Origin: Luzula sylvatica
Taxonomy: Eukaryota > Streptophyta > Magnoliopsida > Poales > Juncaceae
Assembly: GCA_946800325.1 (NCBI GenBank)
Contig: OX326960.1
Span: 56,504,855 to 56,568,854, forward strand
Reading direction: 5' to 3'
DNA length: 64,000 nt
Positions 23,381 through 36,600 of the stretch are shown here, piece by piece; the first letter of the stretch is position 1; the number at the start of each line of letters is the position of its first letter. A program made the position numbers and the translations under genes. A model generated the notes under the pieces. It made no database searches, had not been told where the DNA came from, and worked only from the letters and a program-made list of their open reading frames with translations.

Positions 23381-23384
23381 ATGT

Positions 23385-23940
23385 TGCAAATATCGTTTAC
23401 CTTCCTGTAGCGTCTATGATTTTTCTTGCAGCGTACAAAATAACATGATATATAATATAAAATAATATTATGAAATATCTAGTTCATGAATATTCGAAGA
23501 TCAACATTTTTCAAGAGAAAACGAGAAGAAGAAAAAACGCGATAAAACTACAGCGTGCAGCGTTTAGCATCAAAACAATGCTATATCGCGCTATAACAGT
23601 GCTACAACGAGCTATTTGCAACCATGTTATAAATTAAATGGCACTCGTTACGGAAGCTATTTGCAAATATTGTTTAGCTTCCTGTAGTATTTATGATTTT
23701 TCTTGCAGCGTACAAAAATAAATATTACAAAAAAATATCATGAAATATCTCGTTCATGGATATTTAAAGATGAATTACTTTTTAGTTATGGTTTAATTAA
23801 TGTATTGTTTTTTCACGGTCCAATTCAAAAAACTCATCGAGAGTTTAAAAAGCACAATAAAACTGCAGCGTGCAGCGTTTGACATCCAAACAACGTGATA
23901 TTGCGTTATTACGGTGCTACAACGAGCTATTTGCAACCAT
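23385..23940 (+). repeat. Tandem duplication, unit about 285 bp
   Basis: The two halves (about 23385-23640 and 23665-23940) share TTTATGATTTTTCTTGCAGCGTAC or a near variant, AACTGCAGCGTGCAGCGTTT and GTGCTACAACGAGCTATTTGC in order. No coding potential is seen. Confidence 0.8.
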
Positions 23941-24141
23941 GATATAAATTATAATAATGACCGGGATGCGAAGTATAACGGCACTCGCTACGGAGATTAC
24001 GGCATGGAGAAGGCGACACGAAGTAGGTAAAAGTTGTGAAATGCATGGCCATGGGCACCGACAAGTTGGAATGTGACGAGACTGAGTTGTATTAAGTAAA
24101 CGTTCAGAATCTTCCATGCTTGCAATTTGCATTTCAACCAC

Positions 24142-25790
24142 TTCAAAATTGGTCCACCATCACCATGCATATGCATGACTATGAGGAGAGTCTGTTCTGT
24201 ACCTCAATTTAGTATTAATGTAAGTGTAACTAATCATGTTCATAAATATTTCAAGGTAAAATGGGTACTCTCTCCATGTGCATTTTGAAATTATATGCTG
24301 GAGCCAATTAGTAATTGGCTGTTCTTAATTAATCGTGACCCACATGTGAAATATAATAATTTCAGATCAGATCAATTGATTTTCAACATATCAGATCAAT
24401 TAATTAGTGATTAAATCACGTGAATAACCTTGTATTTTTTAGTTTTGGTGATGGAAAAGAGGTGATTCAATTCTTCTGTCGATGGATCTATTTAATATTT
24501 TAATCTGCAATTCTTCATCACTAACAATTGACTCAAAATTTTAATTAAGGAGTTTTTAATATGTTCAGAAAAATTAAGGAGTTTTGATTTTTTTTTTTTT
24601 TTTGAAGAACTTTAAGGAGAGTTTTTTATGAGGCAAGTGCATGGATGTCACATCAATGGAAGACATGAATAAAGTATATATTGATTTGTTATTCCTTTGG
24701 CATTTTGGCACATGATATGAAAACTTTTCCATTTGTTTTTCCTACCTTCCCCAAATAAGGCCCAAAAAGGACATGGAATTTTGCATATGCCATGGACCCT
24801 CATTACAATATATCTTTGGAACTCTTTCAAGTACAAAATTCAAGTAAATACTTCTTCTATTTGAAACTTCTAAAGGACAATCAAGAGATCATGTTTAATA
24901 GAGGTGCAGGTAAATAAATGTAAAAATCATCTAATGAAATTGTCCAATTTGGTGGGGGTAAAATTTGAGAGAGTATGATTAGGAAAACTACACCCATCAG
25001 AAGAGATGGTCCAATGAACAAATCCAACCACAAGAGAAAGGGTTCCCTAAACCAATTAGTTGGCACATGATGTGCACTCATTAACTCCCCAAAAACAAAT
25101 GTCATTGTTAACATGTCTTTGTTCCAGCTAATTTCGGTACATTTAAATCCTTATTATGGAAAACTTCTCAACATTTTTTTGTGGCTTTTACTTGGTTTGT
25201 TGGGTTGATTGGAAAAACAAGGGACGGGGGTTTGTGTTGTATATTTAACAAGTAAAAAGTAAAATAATGTGGAATAATGGAAAAAAAGTAAACTTAATTT
25301 TCTTATTTTGTTGAAATAGTTACTAATGGAATAGAGTGGATTGCAAGAATGTGGAAGAGAAGAAAAACTTTTATTTTTCATGTTTAAAATAGAATAGAGG
25401 ATTAAAATGAAGTCAAACAGACTTTATTATCCTATGGGGATAGGGGTATAAACGGTCGAATTTGTATAATACACGTATATGGTATATTATCCAATTTCCC
25501 GTATTTGTATCCACAATTTACTATCTTCTATTAGTGGCCTTGAGCCATCTATATATGTGTATTAATCCATTTATCCTATTTTATTTTAGTGGACATAAAG
25601 TTCCAACAAAATAAATGGAGGAGCTTTAATAAAAGAGACCAAAGAAGCAAACACAAATATTATGAAAACACCTAATGAGATTTTAAAACTATATAAAGAG
25701 ATATATAACTCTTACAAATTTTAATATGGAGAACTTTAAAAAGAGGATTGATTTTGTACCGTTTCTCCGGTCCCTTTTCGTATCATAATT
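24142..25790. other. Intergenic stretch, nothing recognised
   Basis: AT-rich, with several short open frames that have no family resemblance. No terminal repeats were found. Confidence 0.5.
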
Positions 25791-25798
25791 TTAATGTT

Positions 25799-26395
25799 CA
25801 TTCATTCATTCATTCATTCATTGTATATGACATATAAATAGTTACTACAAAACGAGCTGCTGAAATAAAAATAGTTGTTGAAATTAAAATTAACGGTAAT
25901 ATTATTTTAATCCTAATTTTAATGTTCATTCATTCATTGTTATTTGGCAAGAAAAACTATTAAGTAACTATTTTTATTAATAACTATTTAACATTAAAAT
26001 TAAATACTAGAATAATATTAATTTGTCAAGATATTTCCAGAAATATTTTACATCATATTTTTATTTAATTTTAGTTTTCTATGATAAAATATATAATAAA
26101 TAAAAGATTAAAATTATGTATATGACATATAATTTTTTTAAATTAGTATATGTTAAAAAATATTTATAGTGATTTTAAATTAATAAAATAATACTAAATT
26201 ATGTTTATTAAATTTAAAGATGAAAAATAGAGGGGTATTTTGGTCCAAATTTTTTACAATAGCATGAAATACCCTTATAGGGGGGTAATTGAAAAGAAAA
26301 CCTTGTATGTTGGGTTTTTTTGGAGTTTCTCAAAAGTTAGGGATTTTTTTTGTAAATTCAAGAAAAGTTAGGGGGTTATTTGTAAATTTCCCTTA
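25799..26395 (-). mobile_element. Truncated MULE-like element, inverted relative to 28234-28939
   Basis: 25840-26395 is, in reverse complement, closely similar to 28234-28790. Its right end carries the family's terminal repeat (GGAGTTTCTCAAAAGTTAGGG ... GTTATTTGTAAATTTCCC). The corresponding left terminal repeat is missing and is replaced near 25799 by a short CATT microsatellite. It is therefore a truncated copy. Confidence 0.6.
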
Positions 26396-28099
26396 TAGAT
26401 ATGTAAAATATTTGTTATTTATAGTTTTTTCTATACTATGAATAAAATATCTCTTGTTATTTATACTTTTTTTATATTGTAAAAAGCTCTAAAAGCAACT
26501 ACCGAAATTTTGAAGGTGAAAGATATATTGATTTCTGCTCGTATGTTAGGGGATGTCCGTTAAAAAGGGTCACTCGTCTATTTGACCGCACCATTTTTTT
26601 GACGGCTACGATTTGCCACGCGGCATGTTGTGGTTGAATGCGAAGTTCCGGAGTGCATTTTCTCCGGAATGCACTAGCATTATACCCCTTGATTTTTTTG
26701 GATATTTAAAAACTACTACCACCATTTGGATACTAAAAAAAATCATCTAAACAAATTTTCTTTTCAAATATTTCCTATAATATTAAAACTAATTTTGGAT
26801 GATCTTAAATATTTTCTGGAACACAATATCCTTCTATATTAATATTTAATAATAATAAAAATGACAATATATATTTTGGTGTTTTTTATTAATTTAAAAA
26901 ACTTCCATAACTTTTCTAACTAAGTTTTTAAAAAAATGACCATATATGATATTTATATAATTTTAATATTTCTTTTGTTATAGATCTTTCATGACAAACT
27001 AACATAAAATAATATAAAATGATCGACAATATTAAGAACACCTTTAAAATATTGGCAGAATATATATTTTTAACAGGTAGTTTTCTATATAAATTGAAAA
27101 AAAACAACTAGTTTTTTATTCAAATATAATATACATTAACATAATAACTAATGATAATTTGTATATAATTACCATATTAGTTAATTATTAATAGAAAGTC
27201 ATGCAAATATTAAAAAATACATTAAATATAATGAAAAATGTTATATAGATATTTTTCTACCAATATATTTTCAAGACGCTTTTTATTATTATATGATATT
27301 TGTTTTTCATAAAAAATATATAATAAATGAAATATCTAAGTTATCTAAAAATAACATATAATTATTATTAATTTTTAAAATTATTATGTGTTAATTGTTT
27401 TATAGAAATTTTGAAAATTAATAAAAATACTAAATATTTTTTAATTATTAAATAAGAAAATAAAAGAGATAAATATTTAACATCATGTAACGTTATAAAG
27501 TTAGGTTTAATCCTATAAAGAATATTTGCAAAGAAAAAATTGTTTAGAGAAAGTTTTTTGAACTATTCAAAGGATTTTGTTTTAATATCAAAAAGAAAAA
27601 AAATGATATTTTTAAGAATTCTCAAAATAAGCCATGGCCCATGAACAATGGCCCTCTTTCAGGTCTTTGAACGGTATGGGTGGACAATGGTTCAGTTTAT
27701 TTGAGAATCGAATCGAACCGGTCAAATTCGATTTAATCGGTTCGGATTTTCAATTTATTCGGTTCGATTCGGTTCAAAAATTGATATTGTTCGGTTTATT
27801 CGGTTCGGTTTGATTTTGGTATTTTCAAAACCGATTAAACTGAACCGACCGAATTAATAGTATTTTTAATTTTTTTATTATGTTCATTTAAAAAAATTAA
27901 AAGTTTATATTGTAAAATTAGAAATAACATAATTATATATTATATGATTTCTTTTTATATTTTTTTGCTAAATAAATTTTGAAGTTTATCATTACAAGCA
28001 TTCTTATTCGGTTCAACCGAACAAACCGAATAAGAAATTCGATTTATTCGGTTTAGTTTTAAATCGGTTCAAATTTAATTCGGTTCGGTTCGGTTTTCC
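26390..28099 (+). repeat. 1.7-kb direct duplication, copy A
   Basis: Collinear with 28940-30660 and highly similar throughout. Shared phrases include TTTCTGCTCGTATGTTAGG, GACCGCACCATTTTTTTGACG, CTCCGGAATGCACTAGCA and ATAAAGTTAGGTTTAATCC. Differences are mostly short indels in homopolymers and scattered substitutions. There is no gene. Copy A loses the end of its GGTTCGGTT element at about 28099. Confidence 0.85.
27678..28099. mobile_element. GGTTCGGTT-type MITE, right end lost
   Basis: It begins GGGTGGACAATGGTTCAG and is filled with GGTTCGGTT/AACCGAA motifs in both orientations. Compared with the copy at 30265-30698 it lacks the right end, being cut at about 28099 and followed by TCCGTACTATG. 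Confidence 0.65.
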
Positions 28100-28233
28100 G
28101 TACTATGAAAAAGTTTATCATTTTTATATTATGGATTAAAGATTTGTTGTTTTCCGTACTATGAAAAAGTTCTATTTTTATACATACAATTTTACTATCA
28201 TTTATATTTTTTCTATACTATGGATTAAAGATA

Positions 28234-28939
28234 GGAAAATTTACAAATAAACCCCTAACTTTTCTTGAATTTACAAAAAAAAATCTAACTTTTGAGAAAC
28301 TCCTAAAAAAACATACATACAAGGTTTTCTTTTCAATTACCCCCCATATAGGGATATTTCATGATATTGTATTTTTTTTGGACCAACCCCCCTCTATTTT
28401 TCATCTTTAAATTTAATAAACATATTTTTGTATTATTTTATTAATTTAAAACCACTATAAATATTTTTTAACATATACTAATTGAAAAAATATATGTCAT
28501 ATACATAATTTTAATCTTTTATTTATTATATATTTTATCATAGAAAACAAAAATTAAATAAAAATATGATATAAAATATTCCTGAAAATATCTTGACAAA
28601 TTAATATTATTATAGTATTTAATTTTAATGTTAAATAGTTATTAAAAAAATAGTTACTGAATAGTTTTTCTTGTCAAATTAACAATGAATAATGAATGAA
28701 TGAACATTAAAATTAGGATTAAAATAATATTGCCGCTAATTTTAATTTTAACAATTATTTTAAATTTAGCAGCTCATTTTGTAGTAACTATTTTTATTAA
28801 ATTTAAAGATGAAATACCCCTATAGGGGGGTAGTTGAAAAGAAAACCTTGTATGTAGGGTTTTTTTTGGAGTTTCTCAAAAGTTAAGGTTTTTTTTTTGT
28901 AAATTCAAGAAAAATCAGGGGGTTATTTGTAAATTTTCC
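28234..28939. mobile_element. MULE-like MITE with long TIRs and 9-bp TSD
   Basis: The 706-bp element has a left end GGAAAATTTACAAATAAACC that is the inverse of its right end GGTTATTTGTAAATTTTCC. The inverted arms extend over 100 bp, including ACTTTTGAGAAACTCC and CCTATAGGGGGG-type segments. TTAAAGATA flanks both sides (28225-28233 and 28940-28948), a 9-bp duplication as expected for Mutator-like elements. It sits exactly between the two copies of the 1.7-kb duplication. Confidence 0.8.
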
Positions 28940-30660
28940 TTAAAGATATGTAAAATATTTGTTATTTATAGTTTTTTCTATACTATGAATAAAATATCTG
29001 TTGTTATTTATACCTTTTTTTTATTGTAAAAAGCTCTAAAAGCAACTACCTAAAATTTGAAGGTGAAAGATATATTGATTTCTGCTCGTATGTTAGGCGT
29101 TGTCCGTTAAAAACGGTCACTCGTCTATTTGACCGCACCATTTTTTTGACGGCTACGATTTGTCACGCGGCATATTGTGGTTGAATGCGACGCTCCGGAG
29201 TGTACTTTCTCCGGAATGCACTAGCACACCCCTTAAAAAAACTTGATTTTTTTGGATATTTATAAAAAAAACTCCCACCATTTGGATACTAAAAAAAAAA
29301 TCATCTAAACAAATTTTTCTTTTCGAATATTCCCTATAATATTAAAACTAATTTTGGATGATCTTAAATATTTTCTGGAACAATATCCTTCTATACTTAT
29401 ATTTAATAATAATAAAAATGACAATATATATTTTGGTGCTTTTTATTAATTTAAAAAACTTCCATAACTTTTCTAACTAAGTTTTGAAAAAAATGACCAT
29501 ATATGATATTTATATAATTTTAATATTTATTTTGTTATAGATCTTTCATGACAAACTAACATAAAATAATATAAAATGATCGACAATATTAAGAACACCT
29601 TTAAAATATTGGCAGAATATATATTTTTAACAAGTTGTTTTCTATATAAATTGAAAAAAACAACTAGTTTTTTATTCAAATATAATATACATTAACATAA
29701 TAACTAATGATAATTTGTATATAATTACCATATTAGTTAATTATTAATAGAAAGTCATGCAAATATTAAAAAATACATTAAATATTATGAAAATGTTATA
29801 TAGATATTTTTCTACCCTTAAATAAAAAAAAAAGATATTTTTCTACCACTATATTTTCAAGACGCTTTTTATTATTATTTGATATTTGTTTTTCATAAAA
29901 AATATATAATAAATGAAATATCTAAGTTATCTAAAAATAACATATAATTATTATTAATTTTTAAAATTATTATGTGTTAATTTTTTTATAGAAATTTTGA
30001 AAATTAATAAAAATACTAAATATTTTTTAATTATTAAATAAGAAAATAAAAGAGATAAATATTTAACATCATGTAACGTTATAAAGTTAGGTTTAATCCT
30101 ATAAAGAATATTTGCAAAGAAAAAATTGTTTAGAGAAAGTTTTTTGAACTATTCAAAGGATTTTTTTTAAATATCAAAAAGAAAAAAAAATGATATTTTT
30201 AAGAATTCTCAAAATAAGCCATGGCCCATGAACAATGGCCCTCTTCCTAGTCTTTGAACAGAATGGGTGGACAATGGTTCGGTTTATTTGAGAACCGAAC
30301 CGAACCGGTCGAATTCGATTTAATCGGTTCGGGTTTTCGATTTATTTGGTTCAAAACTTGATACTGTTTCGGTTTATTCGGTTCGGTTTGATTTTAGTAT
30401 TTTCAAAACCGATTAAACTGAACCGACCGAATTAATAGTACTTTTAATTTTTTTATTATGTTCATTTAAAAAAATTAGAAGTTTATATTGTAAAATTAGA
30501 AATAACATAATCATATATTATATGATTTGTTTTATATTTTTTTGCTAAATAAATTTTGAAGTTTATCATTATAAGCATTCTTATTCGGTTCAACCGAACA
30601 AATCGAATTTTTCGGTTTAGTTTTAAATCAGTTCAAACTTTATTCGGTTCGGTTCGGTTT
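28940..30660 (+). repeat. 1.7-kb direct duplication, copy B
   Basis: Second copy of the segment at 26390-28099. It retains the complete GGTTCGGTT element at its end. Confidence 0.85.
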
Positions 30661-30698
30661 GAATCTAGTTCGATTCGGTTCAACCGAATGTCCATCCC
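30265..30698. mobile_element. GGTTCGGTT-type MITE, complete
   Basis: The 434-bp element has a left end GGGTGGACAATGGTTCGGTT and a right end AACCGAATGTCCATCCC, which are inverted repeats. GGTTCGG and its complement are reiterated throughout both flanks of an AT-rich core. No target duplication was evident. There is no coding capacity. Confidence 0.7.
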
Positions 30699-30699
30699 T

Positions 30700-33480
30700 T
30701 AATTCACATTGAGTAATATTAAACTGTTAATATACGAAATATTAATTGCACTGAAGGAATAATTTTGTCTATAATTACGCCTAATATTGAACTGTCAATT
30801 TAATGTTATATCCTACAAATGGGGAGTGCTATGATAGACCCATTTTCTTATCATGGACCCATTTTTTTTAAAAAAAAAATCGAATATATGACAAAATTGC
30901 CATTGAATCTTACACGAACACATTGTACATTTTAAAATTTTAATTGACCTTCTTTTGGAAATTATTCAGAAACATCATATATGCAATATAAGGTAAATAT
31001 ATATATCTAAAAATTGCAAATTTAATTGGGGTTTTAATGTCAAAAATGGTTATTATGTTTTGCATATTTAATGCATTTCGTTCCCTCGATGCATTAGCAG
31101 GAAATACACGACAAATAACAACTAGCCCTACTGCAAGCATACAGGCATTATAAGGAATATACCGAATATCCTCTTTTGGGTCTCCAATGGAATCTAATGT
31201 TTACACCTCAATCAGTACATTTTTGTTAACAAATTTGAATTTCGAACTCACAAAATTAAATTATCATCCCACTAATGCATCATAATTAGTACTGTGGAAT
31301 ATTCTGTCAAACTCGTTTTTCATGTTAATCACGGTCCTTTGATATTTCAACGGTGATTTTAATTATTTCCTCTGTTATCTTCTTTTATTAACTATATAAA
31401 TTCCATATAAAATAGATCCGCATTATTTATTTTTTTCTTCTTCTTCTTAAAATCTGTTATTTTATTGGATTTGGTTTGGTTTTAACAAGACACGAATCTG
31501 AAAATCAATATGAATATGAATCTGATAAATTATATAGCAAAATTCGAAATCCATTAGTTTATAAATTTGGATTCACATGTAGTTCTTAATTTTCTTTTTT
31601 GATTTGGATTTCCTATGTGGATATTAAGAATTTTAATTGGATTTGAATTTATATTAGCTCAGTCCGACCGCATCGTATTTATCATCGATCCCCACCCTCT
31701 ATCGTTAACGAAAAACGAGTTCTAGTTATATTTTCCAATTTTCGTTATTCTCGGAGCATTCAATTAGCTCGCCAGTTCTTCATATAACCGCGATATAAAC
31801 TTTATGTTTGTTTTCAAATTTTTCACTTGTCACGTGACATTTACTGATCGAATGATAAAAATGCAAGCAACATTTTAAATTCGATCAATATTTGTTACAT
31901 GAATAAAATAAAATAAATAAAATATATATTCGACTTGGCTCGACTCGTCGTCAGTCGTACTCATTATGTAGGTTGCCATTAATTCCCCTCCCCCCCCCCC
32001 CCACATTTTAATGACCTTTTCATCTTTTAATAAATAAATATTTTTATGGGTGATTTTATAGTAATTTTTTTTTTTAAAAGGATATATTGAGCATTTGTAA
32101 TTAATTATTAAATTTCTTATGTGTCAATAAAATTGATTTTCCTATTCAAACATTATATTAATTATTAATTAAAAAAAATTTGACAAATACCCTTCTTATT
32201 TTGTATAATAATTGAAAAAAAAATCCTTAATTCTATACCATCATGAGACTTTGTCATGCTAATTATCAACTTACATTCATAGTCAATAACTCAAATCCAT
32301 TTTTTTCATTTTACGTTACTCATAAAAAAAATTAAAATATAAAAAATATTTGGATTACTACTAACTCAACTCCACGTCAGATCTGATATATAACATTCCA
32401 ATGAGATAAGAATCATAAGATAAGATAGACCTTTTCCCTTTACTCGAAATCATCACAACATGAAAAAAAAATATAGAATCATGTAAAGACATTTAAAAGG
32501 CCTCTTTATCAAAATATGATAATTATAAGGACCAAAAGTAGATAAACATAAAATAATATAAAAAATGAACGGTGTGAAGAATCCAAAGCAAGCTTATCCC
32601 ATATTTTCTGGTCTGTGTGAAAAAGAAGAGAGAGATAAAAGAGAGGATAAGACAAGCACACAATTCCACCAAATTATATATCCTCTCTTCACCCCAATCA
32701 ATCCTACGTCAGCCCTACCACTCTCCTCTCATCTCAGCCGTCCGTTCAATTACCCCAATTATAGGTTAATTTGACATGGCGTATTGATTGGACTGGAGCC
32801 AATGAGAAAGTGACACGATAGCTGAAATAATTAACACGCGTTCGAACCACGCTAAGCCTTTCTCACAGTTTTGTCTCTGGCTATCTCCTCAGGGGTAAAA
32901 TTACATTCGTGTCCTTGGAATTAGATATTTATAGGTCCCTCAGTTTTGTGATTTTTATCAGGGCCCATCAAGAAGTGTGAATTTAGTTCAACTCTTGTCG
33001 TAGTTGTAGCCTTGTAGGTAATGTAGTACACATTAATATAATAAAATTTATGTATATTTTCAGGACCAGTAGATATAATTTTAGGGAAATTTAATGTCAA
33101 ATTATACCAATTAATTGACTTCACATATTTAAAATACAAGATCACATTATTATGCATGTATCACAAATAATTTATTATTTTATTTAAATAATGAAGTTAC
33201 TATAGACCCACTGTATGAGTAATATGGAACTTTTTCAAAGGACATGTATGTTAATTTTGCACACACGTTTTACAAATACAACCCTATATTTAATAACCAG
33301 TTCGGTGTCGGTCCTTAATTAAATCCCTCCGCCTTCCTCACATACCAAAACCCTCTCCATTACCTCTCGTGGACCCGTCCATTATAGTCCCCCTAACGGT
33401 CAAAATTATCTCCAGTTATTATTTTACTGGAGAGAAGTGAGTTCCTTGATAAATAACTAAATAAGGTCGCCCTTACACGT
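30700..33480. other. Intergenic region upstream of the pyrophosphatase gene
   Basis: AT-rich DNA with a C-run at about 31988-32002. The last kilobase is less AT-biased and probably includes the promoter. The short frame at 32565-32774 is not convincing. No transposon ends were recognised. Confidence 0.5.
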
Positions 33481-33527
33481 CACCTCACACCACTCTTGCT
33501 TGCTTGCTTACTCCAGCCAAATCGCTG

Positions 33528-33536
33528 CTATATAAA
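33528..33536 (+). promoter_or_regulatory. TATA box of the H+-pyrophosphatase gene
   Basis: CTATATAAA lies about 100 bp before the ATG at 33632, followed by a C/T-rich leader (CTTCTCTCTCCATTACACC), which fits a plant core promoter with transcription starting near 33560. Confidence 0.65.
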
Positions 33537-33631
33537 GACCCCCTCCAGCCGCAACCCCAACCTCATTCTTCTCTCTCCATTACACCTCTCCTTCGTTGCC
33601 CTGAGCTTTTGTTAGGGTTTGAATTTCAGTC

Positions 33632-36600
33632 ATGGCGGTGTTGTCGGAACTGATGACGGAGATTATTATCCCCGTGGCTTCGGTAATCGGAATCGTGTTC
33701 TCGCTTCTTCAGTGGTGGATCGTTTCGCAAGTTAAGGTCTCGCCTGAGAAGCAGGGTGCCGGAGCGAACAAGAATGGAGTCGGAGATTACTTGATCGAAG
33801 AGGAGGAAGGACTTAATGATCATAATATTGTGGTTAAGTGCGCTGAGATCCAGCTTGCTATCTCCGAAGGTAAGCTTATATATATTTGTTTCTTTTTCAT
33901 GAATCAATAGATTTAAGATCTGGTGCTCTATGTTTTCTCTTGCAAATTGTGTTGCGTTTAGAGGTAGTGTCGTCTTTAGAGCTAATTCGTTTCAGATCTA
34001 GAATTCCGGAGAGATTTAGATACAAATATTGTATGTTGCGTACTTTTGTTCATTTATTTTTTCAAGCATTTCCCAGATTTTTTTTTCTTTAGGAGCTTTT
34101 CTAGTTCAGGGAATAGGAGATCTAATAGTAAACAAATTGTGTTTATGATCTATTTGTTCTTTATCCTTGTTACTCTTCAAAAGATCTTGGAGCGAATTAC
34201 ATTAAAAATAAGGTGAAGAGAAGCATAAACTTCTTTACCTTGTACTGTGGGATTGGTCTTAGTTAGTGACAGTAAGGTCCTACTGTCATATTGCCTTTTT
34301 CTTTCGAACCTTTTGATAATTTCTACAATTGGCTTTATTGTGTCTTGCTATAGGTAATTATTGTTGTTTTTCTGGGTCTTAATTTTAAATTCTGCAGACT
34401 ACTTTAAGAATCATAAAAGATTTTCCTAGATCTGCAAATCCTACGTTCTCATTTAGTGATGAACAACCAGTTGCATGTTTCATTTAAAGATTTTTGAAAA
34501 TCAATTCAACTTGTGGAAGCTTCAGAATCTGTCAGACCCTTTAATGTGAATTTCCAGATCTGACCATTGACCTGGACAGTAATTTAACATGTGTCTCTGA
34601 TCTTGAAATGGATCTTGCATTTCAAGATAGTTGACTTTACTAATTAAACTAGATTTTCGATCCAATAATTTGTCAAAAAATTATATGTGTTGGTTGCATA
34701 GAAAGTACTCTGATTATTCATTTACGTGCATGAGCATGAATTTCTTTGTACTGTTACTTTTTTAATGCATGAAGTTCGTCAAGATTGGCGTTTCACACTG
34801 GAATTAATATTATTGGTTAACTACTAAATAGTAAATACTAGATTAGGACACGTGTTGTTGAACCGTTCTGTAGCATGTGATTGTGCCCACTAATTATAGC
34901 AATGCTCTAGTAAATAAAAATCATTAGTAAGACGACTGTACATTAAATGTTTGTATGGTTGTAAATTATGCCAATTCCTATATTGTAATTTTTTCCTTTT
35001 ATCTAGCAGAACAAAATTGAATCATAAACAGAGTTAATCATAGAACTTTTTGCGGAAAGTATATCATTAATAACAAAATACATCATATCTAACGAATGAA
35101 TCTTAATTCTTTTCACAGGGGCAACTTCCTTCCTCTTCACAGAATACCGCTATGTTGGAGGATTCATGGTGATCTTTGCAGTACTAATCTTTGTCTTCCT
35201 TGGCTCAGTCGAAGGCTTCAGCACAAAGAGCCAAGCCTGCACTTATAGCACTGGTACCACTTGCAAGCCGGCCCTAGCCAACGCTCTTTTCAGCACCATC
35301 TCCTTCCTTCTCGGTGCCATCACCTCTCTCATCTCCGGGTTTCTCGGCATGAAAATTGCCACCTATGCAAATGCCCGCACTACTCTCGAGGCAAGAAAGG
35401 GTGTCGGCAAGGCATTCATTGTTGCGTTCAGGTCCGGTGCCGTGATGGGATTCTTGCTTGCTGCTAACGGTTTGTTGGTGCTTTACATCACCATTAATGT
35501 ATTCAAGGTGTACTATGGTGAGGATTGGGAGGGTTTGTTCGAGTCCATTACTGGATACGGTCTTGGTGGATCCTCTATGGCTTTGTTCGGTAGAGTTGGA
35601 GGTGGTATTTACACCAAGGCTGCTGATGTCGGTGCTGATCTTGTCGGCAAGATTGAGCGCAACATTCCCGAAGATGATCCCAGAAACCCAGCTGTATGTT
35701 TCTCTTCTTCCCACACATTACTATATTATACCACCATTTAATTGTAGTTAATTTTGGGACTTTTGAATCTATGGTTTTTAGGTTATTGCTGATAATGTGG
35801 GAGACAATGTGGGAGATATTGCGGGTATGGGATCAGATTTGTTCGGATCTTATGCTGAGGCGTCCTGTGCGGCCCTTGTTGTGGCTTCAATCTCGTCCTT
35901 TGGAATCAACCATGACTTCACCGGCATGTGCTACCCTTTGCTTGTCAGCTCAGTCGGTATCATTGTTTGCTTGATCACCACACTCTTTGCAACTGATTTC
36001 TTCGAAATCAAGTCAGTTAAAGATATTGAACCTGCATTGAAGAATCAGCTCATTATCTCCACCGTGCTCATGACCGGTGGAATTGCTCTTGTCACCTTCC
36101 TTGCCGTCCCTGCCAAGTTCACCATCTACAGCTTTGGAACCCAGAAGGAGGTCACTAACTGGTCAGTTTTATTTTTTGCTGTATGTTAGATATTGGGTTA
36201 TTTTGTGGAAGATTAAATAATTAATTAGGTTTAATTGGAATTTTCAGGGGTCTATTCTTATGTGTTTGTATTGGCCTTTGGGCTGGACTTGTTATTGGAT
36301 TCATCACCGAATACTACACCAGCAATGCTTACAGGCAAGTACACGATATTTGTCCTTGTAAGGAATTATTACTATAAACACCTTCTAAAAATGTTTGTTT
36401 GTTGTTCCAGCCCGGTACAAGATGTGGCTGATTCATGCAGAACCGGTGCCGCAACCAATGTTATCTTTGGTCTTGCCTTGGGATACAAGTCAGTGATTAT
36501 CCCCATCTTCGCAATAGCAGTGAGCATCTTCGTGAGCTTCAGTCTTGCTGCCATGTACGGTATTGCAGTTGCTGCTCTTGGCATGCTCAGCACCATCGCC

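Noticed and set aside
24881..25381. Minus-strand hydrophobic open frames of 75-77 codons
   Set aside because: Hydrophobicity follows from T-rich sequence. There are no splice partners, no family resemblance and no promoter signs.
35166..35974. Opposite-strand and out-of-frame open frames within the pyrophosphatase exons
   Set aside because: Shadows of the GC-richer coding exons. The spliced pyrophosphatase frame accounts for the region fully.
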